IMG/VR virus record: IMGVR_UViG_3300020433_000012
Span: 1-46,276 of that record
Reading direction: 5' to 3' (one strand)
Length of the DNA stretch: 46,276 nt
Origin: a virus
Positions 30,197 to 38,384 of this stretch are shown one piece after another (positions within the stretch are counted from its first letter, which is position 1; each line of letters begins with the position of its first letter). The notes under the pieces are model-generated. The model did no database searches. It was given only the letters and a program-made list of their open reading frames with translations, and was not told where the DNA came from. The translations under genes and the position numbers were made by a program.

Positions 30197-30808
30197 ATGA
30201 AGAACAATCTTAATGTTGTGAAAAAAGTCTCTAAGCAAATTCCTTTACAGGATGATTTTATTGGAGTATATGATGATGTTCTTACAAAAGAACAATGTTC
30301 TAATTTCATTTCATTCTTTGAGAACTTAAGAAAAACGGGATTTACAACTCCCCATCAACTTGAGAACCATAGAATTGATATGGAAGAATATAACGATTCA
30401 TGGCATTATGATTTAAATGCAGCAACGCCAGTCAGTGATACATTTTTTAATATTACTAGTCAATGTGTAAATCAATATTTGAAGAAGTATACGGTATTAG
30501 GTCAATCTAGATTTTTGTTTTATGATTTTAAGTTAAAGAAAATACCTGTTGGAGGAGGATTTCACGACTGGCATTTTGAGAATTCTACGCTAATATCTTG
30601 TGCAAGGCAATTAGTAATACAGATATATTTGAGTGATATTGAAGAGGGTGGAGAAACAGAATTTTTATATTTGAATAAAAGGATTAAGTCAAAAGCAGGT
30701 AGGTTAATTATATTTCCAGCAGGTTATACACATGTCCATAGGGGTAATCCCCCTATTGGACAAGAAAAGTACATCGCAACAACTTGGGGGATTTTACAAA
30801 GCTCATGA
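30197..30808 (+). CDS. 2-oxoglutarate/Fe(II)-dependent oxygenase (203 aa)
   Basis: The prolyl-hydroxylase-type core is visible. The metal-binding H-x-E-like segment is in FHDWHFENSTLIS at about residues 121-133, LVIQIYLSDIEEGGETEFLY follows, and the distal His and cofactor Arg-like region are in AGRLIIFPAGYTHVHRGNPP. The N-terminal DDFIGVYDDVLTKEQCSNFI opening is typical of phage 2OG oxygenases. It hydroxylates an unknown substrate, protein or nucleic acid. Cyanophages carry several such enzymes. It overlaps the next gene by 4 nt. Confidence 0.85.
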   Translation: MKNNLNVVKKVSKQIPLQDDFIGVYDDVLTKEQCSNFISFFENLRKTGFTTPHQLENHRIDMEEYNDSWHYDLNAATPVSDTFFNITSQCVNQYLKKYTVLGQSRFLFYDFKLKKIPVGGGFHDWHFENSTLISCARQLVIQIYLSDIEEGGETEFLYLNKRIKSKAGRLIIFPAGYTHVHRGNPPIGQEKYIATTWGILQSS

Positions 30809-31086
30809 TATTTTGGATTGGATTTACCCTTATGGTATTGAATGAGGGTTTTGTTATGATGAGACATATTTCACCTTGGTTTGGAAAACAAAGACAAAAA
30901 TTTATTGATAGGTATGGTGCTAATGTATGGTATAGATTTCATGGTACATTAGATTATACTTGGATAGGACTTGTGACTATTGGATTAATAGTTAATCCTA
31001 ATCGGATACTACACATTGCAGCGTTAGCAATCTTCTGGTCTTTAAGTTTCATTATATTTTATCTACCAAGATGGATAAAAAGATAA
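30805..31086 (+). CDS. Membrane protein, probably three helices (93 aa)
   Basis: Start ATG 30805 overlaps the preceding TGA. Hydrophobic segments at about residues 2-19 (IFWIGFTLMVLNEGFVMM), 52-66 (TWIGLVTIGLIVN) and 68-88 (ILHIAALAIFWSLSFIIFYL). A basic loop FGKQRQKFIDRYG lies between. No known family recognised. Confidence 0.7.
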   Translation: MIFWIGFTLMVLNEGFVMMRHISPWFGKQRQKFIDRYGANVWYRFHGTLDYTWIGLVTIGLIVNPNRILHIAALAIFWSLSFIIFYLPRWIKR

Positions 31087-31087
31087 C

Positions 31088-31116
31088 TTGACGCTTATAT
31101 AAAACCATGATAGACT
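31088..31116 (+). promoter_or_regulatory. Sigma70-type promoter
   Basis: TTGACG (31088-31093), 17 bp, TAGACT (31111-31116). The start near 31123 leaves a 15-nt leader before ATG 31138, with no Shine-Dalgarno. Confidence 0.6.
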
Positions 31117-31137
31117 ACATTTAAATTCCCCTTCAAA

Positions 31138-31335
31138 ATGATCAATGTCAAAGACAACGAAGACGGTTCGTTCACAGTCGAATGGGACGAAAACGACGAA
31201 GACGAAAGTTTCTTCAACGACTGGACGAAAGAAGACTTCACGAGGTTCTTCCGCCTCTGTGCAGAGCGTGAAAACGCAAAAAAATCTGGAGAAGAATCTC
31301 AAGAATTTGACATCAAAGAAAGTCAGAAGGACTAG
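31138..31335 (+). CDS. Small acidic protein (65 aa)
   Basis: MINVKDNEDGSFTVEWDEND, then WTKEDFTRFFRLCAEREN: a short strand pair and helix rich in Asp, Glu and Phe, a common pattern in cyanophage early proteins. It is the first ATG after the promoter at 31088. Codons are more GC-rich (GAC, AAC, TTC) than in its neighbours. Most of its length is overlapped by the frame starting at 31145. Confidence 0.7.
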   Translation: MINVKDNEDGSFTVEWDENDEDESFFNDWTKEDFTRFFRLCAERENAKKSGEESQEFDIKESQKD

Positions 31336-31558
31336 AATTGATAAGAAACCAGTATTTACTAAAGTTAAGTCTGGTGATCTATGGGAATTAGGTAATGGTA
31401 ACGGTAATATAAAAAATACAATGCCTTGGTATCTTCATCCAGTTGAAAAGGATACATTTAATAGGTCATGGTTCAGAGATTATGATGATGCATGTAAGCA
31501 AATTGCACGATTAAAACTAAGACCAGAACAATACACCCTAACAAAATACAATGGGTGA
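31145..31558 (+). CDS. Hypothetical protein with uncertain start (up to 137 aa)
   Basis: The C-terminal 75 residues look coding: KPVFTKVKSGDLWELGNGNG, MPWYLHPVEKDTFNRSWFRD and YDDACKQIARLKLRPEQYTL. The first 60 residues overlap the acidic gene in another frame and are a Lys/Thr/Ser-rich string that GAN-codon DNA yields automatically in this frame. The true start may be a rare codon near 31337 (ATT after AAGGA) or one of the Leu codons (CTG/TTG) before it. The coordinates given are the longest ATG form. Confidence 0.5.
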   Translation: MSKTTKTVRSQSNGTKTTKTKVSSTTGRKKTSRGSSASVQSVKTQKNLEKNLKNLTSKKVRRTRIDKKPVFTKVKSGDLWELGNGNGNIKNTMPWYLHPVEKDTFNRSWFRDYDDACKQIARLKLRPEQYTLTKYNG

Positions 31559-31565
31559 ATACCTT

Positions 31566-31573
31566 TATAAATA
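31566..31573 (+). promoter_or_regulatory. T4-type late promoter TATAAATA
   Basis: An exact late box 28 bp before the GTG start of the fibre-like gene at 31601, heading the virion-protein block. Confidence 0.65.
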
Positions 31574-31600
31574 AACTTGTAGCAAATAGTGTGATTATTC

Positions 31601-32923
31601 GTGGGAACTCGTAAAATTTCTCAACTGGATACAATCTCGGATTCAAATCTATCTGGAGAAGGAATTCTACCTGTAGTTGTATCTGACCCGTTGATCCCAA
31701 ATAGAAAAGTAAAGATCAATCAACTCCATAAAGGTCTTGCACAAGGGGCAAAAGCAACTCCTGGACTTTGTTTCGATCTTGATCGTAACACTGGTTTATA
31801 TCAATCTGCATATGATGAGTTAGGATTATCTTTTGGTAGCAGTGGTTTTTACATGACCACTATTTCAAATAGTGAAACTAGCAAATCTTTATATATTACT
31901 GCAGTTCACGAATCTTCAACAAATGCTGATATTGTTCTTGCCCCCAAAGGAACTGGTGCTGTAAAGGTTACTGGTAACTTTGTAGTATCCGATCAAACTT
32001 TTATTCTTGAAGATGCTCAAGGTCCTAAAGCAAGATTTGAAGTTAGTAATATTGGTACTGGTACTAATACTCGTATCTTTACCCTTCCCGCCATTACCTC
32101 TGGTAACGGAACTACCGTTGTTGGTGATAATACTACTCAGACGTTAACTAATAAAACTATTCTTATTGATGAGGATAATTTAGTTATTACTGATGGTAAT
32201 GAGGAAGCAATCTTCCAAATCAATTGGACAACTACATCCGACACTCGTAGATCTTATTTGCTTCCTGATGCAGGAACTGTAACAACAACTGCTGAACCCA
32301 CTGCTACATCATCTACATTACTTGACACTAAGGCAGAACAAACTGTTCTTAATAAAAGTTTTGTTGATGTTAAGTTTCTTACTGACGCTGAGATTGGAAC
32401 TGCTTTTGCAGCAATTAATACTGATGCTCTTACAGCAAACAGAACTATAACAATTCCAGACTTGAGTCTTACATTAGTTGGTACTGATTCCACTCAACTT
32501 CTTCAAAACAAGACTGTTGAAAATCTAGTTCTTCAGGATTCTGTAGATAACACTAAGAAAATTACTTTTAGTGTTGCCAATCAAAACTCATCATCTAACC
32601 AAACATTTGAAGTTCCACCCACAAATGATCTAAATAATGGCATAAACAATAACGTATTTGTTACTGATCTATCAACTCAGTCTTTATCCAATAAGACTTT
32701 AGTTGTTCCTGTTATCAAACAGACAAGTGAAGCAAGTACGAGTGTTACTCTTGATACGAGTAACATCACTGGAACTAGAACAATCAAGTTTCCAGATTCG
32801 GATGCAACTTTACTCTCTACGGAAAACGTAACTCTAGAAGATGTTACGTTTGGTGCTGGTATTGGTGGTAACAACCTTACTGGACTAACCAGACAACAAC
32901 AATTCTTTTATTCGGGATTCTAA
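31601..32923 (+). CDS. Virion structural/tail fibre-like protein (440 aa)
   Basis: GTG start; no clear ribosome site. Beta-rich and repetitive: the phrase TQTLTNKTI occurs as TQTLTNKT, TQLLQNKTV and TQSLSNKTL at wide spacing, with TRRSYLLPDAGT-, NRTITIPDLS- and TRTIKFPDSD-type strands before them. The early DRNTGLYQSAYDELGLSFGS is common in phage fibre proteins. Such 20-40 residue modules usually form trimeric shafts. It belongs to the late virion block; the exact T4 counterpart cannot be named. Confidence 0.75.
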   Translation: MGTRKISQLDTISDSNLSGEGILPVVVSDPLIPNRKVKINQLHKGLAQGAKATPGLCFDLDRNTGLYQSAYDELGLSFGSSGFYMTTISNSETSKSLYITAVHESSTNADIVLAPKGTGAVKVTGNFVVSDQTFILEDAQGPKARFEVSNIGTGTNTRIFTLPAITSGNGTTVVGDNTTQTLTNKTILIDEDNLVITDGNEEAIFQINWTTTSDTRRSYLLPDAGTVTTTAEPTATSSTLLDTKAEQTVLNKSFVDVKFLTDAEIGTAFAAINTDALTANRTITIPDLSLTLVGTDSTQLLQNKTVENLVLQDSVDNTKKITFSVANQNSSSNQTFEVPPTNDLNNGINNNVFVTDLSTQSLSNKTLVVPVIKQTSEASTSVTLDTSNITGTRTIKFPDSDATLLSTENVTLEDVTFGAGIGGNNLTGLTRQQQFFYSGF

Positions 32924-32932
32924 TAACTAACC

Positions 32933-34393
32933 ATGGCTAAACAAGGACTTCTAGCACAACTTAAACCATCTGCAAACACTGATACGGTGTTTTACTCAGC
33001 ACCTATTGATGCAAGTGCTAGTACGGTGTTGACTGTAGCAAACGACGGAACAGGTTCCGCTTACGATGTGGCAGTAAAGGATTACGATCAAAAAGTTACT
33101 CTTGATGCAAGCACATACAAACTTCATGAAGGTGACTTGATAACATCATCTGTTGTCGAGGTTGGAACTCCAATTTCATCAGAGATAGCAATTAGTCCTG
33201 GTGATCTAATCACTACATCAGATCAAGAAAAAACATTTAAATTTGAATCATTCTTCGTTCCTTCTTTCACAGAAATTTTCGTCAAAGTATTTGCTGTTAG
33301 GGTAGTTCCTGTAGAGTCTGTTACTGGATCATTTGCTGCTGGTGATACAATTAGTAAAGGATCTGGAAGTGACACGACTACTGCTGTGGTATATGGTTAT
33401 GATGATGTCAACACTGCCATCCATATCGGTACTTCTACAATAAATGGTTCTGGAACTGAATTTGCTGCTGGTGATACCATAAGTGTTTCTGGTGGTGCTT
33501 CTGGAACGATCTCAGCATCACCTGCTATCACTGCTGCTAATGATGAATTTGTATTTTCAACTACAACTGCTGGTGGAGTTTACAACATTTACATTGGAAC
33601 TAACAATATTCTTCAATTTTTTGATGATCGTACCTATAGATTTAACGTTGCAGACTCAACAATGAGTGGTAGAGACTTTAAACTTTCTGAAACTGTAAAT
33701 GGTGAGTATGGACCTGACGGTGCAGTAGGTGGTGGTGATGATGGTACAGAATTTACGACAGGCAAAACAACAAACGGCACTGCTGGTTCCTCTGGTGCAT
33801 ATGTACAATATGCTTTCGGAGGCAATGAAACTCCAACAACTTTATTCTTTTATGATGGTGGGACAGGCACTGCATCAAACGGTAATTTTGGTGGTGCTGA
33901 CAGATATATTTCACGTACAACTAGTTACACTTATCCTGGATTTTTTGTTTTTGACAAAGTAGGCACTATCGTTGATAATACTGATACCTTCCTTTTAGGT
34001 GGCATTACTTATACCATTACCAGTCAAACTGCTGGTGCTTATGGATATGTTAGGGATTACACTGGTTCTACTTTAAAGTTTATTAAGGGACTTAATTCTC
34101 CTGATTTTTCTGGATCAGATACTTTCAGGGATGTTCCTAAATCAAACACTGCATCTAGATCTACTGCAACTATTAACAGTATTGATGTTGCATCTGCAGC
34201 AGTGGAAGGATCCAATTACATTACTCAAGGTGTTAGCAATGGTAACAATGAAGTTGATAAGATTACCTCATTAGTTGTTGGACCTGGTGAAACACTTGTC
34301 GTAAAATCAACAACGGCAAATAATGTCTTTAGTCTTATTGGTTTTGAAGATGGTTCAAATTCAATTACGACTAGAGTATTTGGTCAAGGATAA
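32933..34393 (+). CDS. Virion structural protein (486 aa)
   Basis: It starts MAKQGLLAQLKPSANTDTVF, an attachment-type N-terminus. Beta-sandwich-like segments follow, including two copies of a FAAGDTIS(K/V)(G/S) unit (GSFAAGDTISKGSGSD and TEFAAGDTISVSGGASG) and a Gly/Thr-rich middle. The end NITQG-type repeats and GETLVVKSTTANNVFSLIGF are typical for phage surface proteins. It lies 9 nt after the preceding gene and is probably co-expressed. No T4 homolog is recognised. Confidence 0.75.
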   Translation: MAKQGLLAQLKPSANTDTVFYSAPIDASASTVLTVANDGTGSAYDVAVKDYDQKVTLDASTYKLHEGDLITSSVVEVGTPISSEIAISPGDLITTSDQEKTFKFESFFVPSFTEIFVKVFAVRVVPVESVTGSFAAGDTISKGSGSDTTTAVVYGYDDVNTAIHIGTSTINGSGTEFAAGDTISVSGGASGTISASPAITAANDEFVFSTTTAGGVYNIYIGTNNILQFFDDRTYRFNVADSTMSGRDFKLSETVNGEYGPDGAVGGGDDGTEFTTGKTTNGTAGSSGAYVQYAFGGNETPTTLFFYDGGTGTASNGNFGGADRYISRTTSYTYPGFFVFDKVGTIVDNTDTFLLGGITYTITSQTAGAYGYVRDYTGSTLKFIKGLNSPDFSGSDTFRDVPKSNTASRSTATINSIDVASAAVEGSNYITQGVSNGNNEVDKITSLVVGPGETLVVKSTTANNVFSLIGFEDGSNSITTRVFGQG

Positions 34394-34396
34394 ATA
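34390..34396 (+). promoter_or_regulatory. Late promoter ATAAATA
   Basis: It overlaps the stop codon of the preceding gene and lies 20 bp before the large fibre gene at 34417. Confidence 0.55.
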
Positions 34397-34416
34397 ATCA
34401 AAAGGCAGTATAAGAA

Positions 34417-37400
34417 ATGGCACTTACCAGGCTAAAGAATATTATTACGTCCAGAACTGGACGTATTATCTACGTAAACCCTGATGACTTTGATGCTTCA
34501 GATGCTATCGATAACAGAGGTAATTCTGCACTGAGACCTTTTAAGACGATTCAAAGGGCATTTCTTGAAGTTGCCAAGTTTTCATATAGAGTTGGTTTAA
34601 GTAATGACGAGTTTGATGCTTTTAGTATCATGCTTTATCCATCTGAATATATTATTGACAACCGTCCTGGTGAGGTTCTTTATACTAATGTTCCCCCTAT
34701 TGATTCAAACTCAAATTTAGACATCACATCATCTAGCAATGTACTATACAAATACAATTCCATTGAAGGTGGTGTCATTGTACCTAGAGGTTGTTCTCTT
34801 GTTGGTACTGACCTTAGAAGAACTAAAATAATTCCAAAATATGTACCTTATCCAACAACATATGCTGCGAAAGGTATTAATACAGAAGCAGATGTTCCAC
34901 CTCGTTCAGCATTATTTAAAGTAACTGGTGGTACTTACTTCTGGCAATTCTCATTCTTTGATGGTGCAGAAGAAGGTGTATATTATAAACCTGATAGTAC
35001 AGATACATTAGCACCTAAGTTCTCACATCATAGACTTACATGTTTTGAGTTTGCTGATGGTTTGAATCCATTATCAACTCTTATTGCTAAGGGCACTGTA
35101 CCTAACTCCGATTACACTGCTGTTGCAAATATTCAAGAGAGAACTGACCTAGAAATTTATTATCAAAAAGTATCGAAGGCATTTGCTGCTGTTCCTGATA
35201 CATCTGGTGATCCTGATACTGACCAGATTCAGGCAAGAGTAGAAGAAAATCGTATTGTTGGTCCTATTTCTGATGAGTATAGAGTCCTACAAATTACAAG
35301 AAACGGACAAACTGCTACTGCTGTTACTGTTGATGAGTTTGATAATCCAAGAGATCATGGGTTCTCTGTTGGTGTTAACATTAACATTAGTGGTGTTACT
35401 GGATCAACTGGACCTTCATCTGAAGCAGATGCAGGAGTTTATAATGGATCCTTCACGGTTACATCTGCATCTGGTAACGTCTTTACTTATCAAATGCAAT
35501 CAGAACCAACAGGAAATGCTGTGGGTTCAAACGTAACAGTTAAGACTGAGATTGACACTGTTGACTCTGCTTCACCATATGCATTCAACCTATCACTAAG
35601 AAGTGTGTGGGGTATGAATGGTATGCATGCTGATGGTAGTAAGGCAACTGGTTTCAAATCAATGGTTGTGGCACAGTTTACTGGACTGTCACTTCAAAAG
35701 GATGATAGAGCATTTGTTAGATTTAATGCTTCAACTGGTAATTATGATGTAGCAACAGCAGGTGATGGTGCTCACTTAGATGGTTTTGCTGAATACCGTA
35801 AAGGATGGGGTCATGAGCATATCAAATGTTCAAATGATTCATTTATACAGGCGGTGTCTGTATTCGCTGTGGGATATCAAGGTCACTTCACTGCACTAAG
35901 CGGTGGTGACATGTCAATCACCAACTCTAACTCTAACTTTGGTAACACTGCTCTAAGATCAGCAGGTTTCAAAGCAAAAGCATTCTCAAAAGATAAAGCA
36001 GCAGCGATTACTCACATCATACCACCTAAAGCATTAAGTGTTATTTCAACAACTGCTACTGGTACTGCTGCTGCCACAACAATTACACTCGCTGATGATG
36101 GTTCGATTAACGGTCTTGTTCAAGGAGTTGCAGTCAGTGGAAATGGTATTGCTACTGGAGCATTAGTCTCTTCATTTAACACAAATACTAGAGTAGTTAC
36201 TCTTTCTGCAGCAAATACTGGTACTGTTAGTGGCAATGTAATATTTGGTCAAGAAACTTCAGTCAACTGGGTAAACCTTGACATTCAAAGAACAAAAGTA
36301 ATTAATCAGGCACTTGCAAGTGGTGGTGGAACACCTGGAACTAGACTTTACTTGTATGGTTTTACTGTTGAAGCATCTCCACCAACAAGTAAAGTACAAG
36401 GTTTTACTATCGGTGCAAGACAAGATGGCACAGGTGGTAGTGCTGTACCTGACAAATTAAATTGTCTATTAGTTGCAAGTGGTGCATCTGAAGCAACTGT
36501 CCAACAAGCATCAATCTCTCCTTATGGACCTTCTGTTTCTGGTAAAGCACCAGGCACCGTAGGTTCACCATTACAATATGATTCTGGCACATATACCATT
36601 GGTGGATTAGCAGGTCAAGTTGGTGGTTGGTATATCACTGTATCTGATACTGATAATGAAATTTACACAGCAATTAATACAAACACACAATATAATAATG
36701 TAAGTTTTACTCCTACAACTTTCATTAAGAGAATTTCTGACGGTAGAGATCTTCAAGATAGAACATATCGTGTTAGACTTGTAATTGATAAAGATAAGAG
36801 CAATCCATTACCTAGAGATCCTATCTCTGGTTTCGTATTACAACCTTTGAATACTGATACCACTTCATATAACTTAGATAAGTGTTATTACATATATGAT
36901 ATTGAAATTGTTCAAAAATTTGAAAGAGGTGTCAGTGATGGTATTTACTACCTAACATTACTATGCGGATCAATCGCACCGTCAACATCAAACTTTAATG
37001 ACAGAAAATTCTCACAAAATGTCAACGAAGTTTATCCTACATTTGATAGAGACAACCCAGTTGCTGATCCACCTGCTGCTGTATCAGTCGCAGATAACGA
37101 AACTATCGGATTGGTAAATGCAACAGATGGTGCAACACCAACTCCTAATAAAGATCCTAAACGTTCTATTACTAAAGAAGGAATACAATTTATTCTTGCT
37201 GATAGTGGATGGACTCAACCAGGTACAACTCCTGGATGGGATGCAGTTAATAATGAACTCTCTGATGTTGAATTAACTGCTCGTGCTGGTGACGAGGAAG
37301 TTAGAAAGATTAACATTAGAGAAAATAATGATGGTTCTGTAGCACCTATTCCTGTTGAGTTTAGACGACACTCTATTCTAAGATCAGGTAACCATACGTT

Positions 37401-38379
37401 TGAGTATCTTGGTTTTGGTCCAGGTAACTATTCAACTGCATTCCCTCAGACTCAGGTTGAAACTCTAACTCCAGAACAGATTAGATTCTCTCAGTCTATC
37501 AAAGAAGAAGGTGGAGTTTCATTCTACTCAGGTCTTAACTCAAACGGTGACCTATTCATTGGTAACCAAGTTATCAACCCAGTTACAGGTCAGATTACTA
37601 ATGAAGATATTGCTCAGTTGAATGTTATTGGTGAAGAGAACACAACCATCGAAACATTCTCAGAGATTGTTCTTACTGACAAACTCACAGTTATTGGTGG
37701 TGCATCTAACCAGTTAGAATCTATCTTTGCAGGTCCTGTTACATTCCAAGGTCAAGTATCATCTACTGACAATCTTATTGCAAAGAAATTTACTTATAAT
37801 AACCAAGATGGTACAGTAATTAAACAAACATTACTAGCACCTGAAGATGCTCTGGGACAACCTGACTTTAGTAATGTCACAGGATACGATACGCCTGGTG
37901 ATGGAGATTTAGTTTATAATATTAACTGGAGTCCAGGTAAGTCTCTTGGTTGGATTTATTATAGTGCAGTATGGCATGAATTTGGTCTAACTGATACTGG
38001 AGATATTGACATTGGAACGTTCAGTAATGAACAGCATATTGGTATTGGTAAGGTAGCAACTGCTGATTTTAGGGTTGATGTTTTAGGTAATGCTAAGGTA
38101 GATGGTAACTTAGTTGTTACTGGACAAGGTGGTGTTTCTGCTTCCAATTATAAAACTAGAGAATATAATGGTGATGGTACACAGTTAACATTTGCAATCA
38201 CAACATACAGTGGTGGTATTAAACACACTGCAGATTCTGTTCTCGTATTCTTAAATGGTGTTGCTCAGGTTGGTGGAACTGATTATACAGTTGATGGTAC
38301 TGGTGCAAACATTGTGTTTGCGTCAGGGTCAGCACCACTTGCAAGTGATGACATCCATATTGTAGAAATGCCTATCTAA
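34417..38379 (+). CDS. Large tail fibre/virion protein (1320 aa)
   Basis: N-terminus MALTRLKNIITSRTGRIIYV followed by ALRPFKTIQRAFLEVAKFSY, an opening I associate with large cyanophage virion proteins with a right-handed beta-helix (pectin-lyase-like) region: PRGCSLVGTDLRRTKIIPKY and GGDMSITNSNSNFGNTAL fit such coils. The C-terminal 70 residues (TFAITTYSGGIKHTADSVLV then FLNGVAQVGGTDYTVDGTGA) form a tip domain common in phage fibres. It is the longest gene in the window and probably a major host-contact structure; function is inferred. Confidence 0.8.
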   Translation: MALTRLKNIITSRTGRIIYVNPDDFDASDAIDNRGNSALRPFKTIQRAFLEVAKFSYRVGLSNDEFDAFSIMLYPSEYIIDNRPGEVLYTNVPPIDSNSNLDITSSSNVLYKYNSIEGGVIVPRGCSLVGTDLRRTKIIPKYVPYPTTYAAKGINTEADVPPRSALFKVTGGTYFWQFSFFDGAEEGVYYKPDSTDTLAPKFSHHRLTCFEFADGLNPLSTLIAKGTVPNSDYTAVANIQERTDLEIYYQKVSKAFAAVPDTSGDPDTDQIQARVEENRIVGPISDEYRVLQITRNGQTATAVTVDEFDNPRDHGFSVGVNINISGVTGSTGPSSEADAGVYNGSFTVTSASGNVFTYQMQSEPTGNAVGSNVTVKTEIDTVDSASPYAFNLSLRSVWGMNGMHADGSKATGFKSMVVAQFTGLSLQKDDRAFVRFNASTGNYDVATAGDGAHLDGFAEYRKGWGHEHIKCSNDSFIQAVSVFAVGYQGHFTALSGGDMSITNSNSNFGNTALRSAGFKAKAFSKDKAAAITHIIPPKALSVISTTATGTAAATTITLADDGSINGLVQGVAVSGNGIATGALVSSFNTNTRVVTLSAANTGTVSGNVIFGQETSVNWVNLDIQRTKVINQALASGGGTPGTRLYLYGFTVEASPPTSKVQGFTIGARQDGTGGSAVPDKLNCLLVASGASEATVQQASISPYGPSVSGKAPGTVGSPLQYDSGTYTIGGLAGQVGGWYITVSDTDNEIYTAINTNTQYNNVSFTPTTFIKRISDGRDLQDRTYRVRLVIDKDKSNPLPRDPISGFVLQPLNTDTTSYNLDKCYYIYDIEIVQKFERGVSDGIYYLTLLCGSIAPSTSNFNDRKFSQNVNEVYPTFDRDNPVADPPAAVSVADNETIGLVNATDGATPTPNKDPKRSITKEGIQFILADSGWTQPGTTPGWDAVNNELSDVELTARAGDEEVRKINIRENNDGSVAPIPVEFRRHSILRSGNHTFEYLGFGPGNYSTAFPQTQVETLTPEQIRFSQSIKEEGGVSFYSGLNSNGDLFIGNQVINPVTGQITNEDIAQLNVIGEENTTIETFSEIVLTDKLTVIGGASNQLESIFAGPVTFQGQVSSTDNLIAKKFTYNNQDGTVIKQTLLAPEDALGQPDFSNVTGYDTPGDGDLVYNINWSPGKSLGWIYYSAVWHEFGLTDTGDIDIGTFSNEQHIGIGKVATADFRVDVLGNAKVDGNLVVTGQGGVSASNYKTREYNGDGTQLTFAITTYSGGIKHTADSVLVFLNGVAQVGGTDYTVDGTGANIVFASGSAPLASDDIHIVEMPI

Positions 38380-38384
38380 GAACC

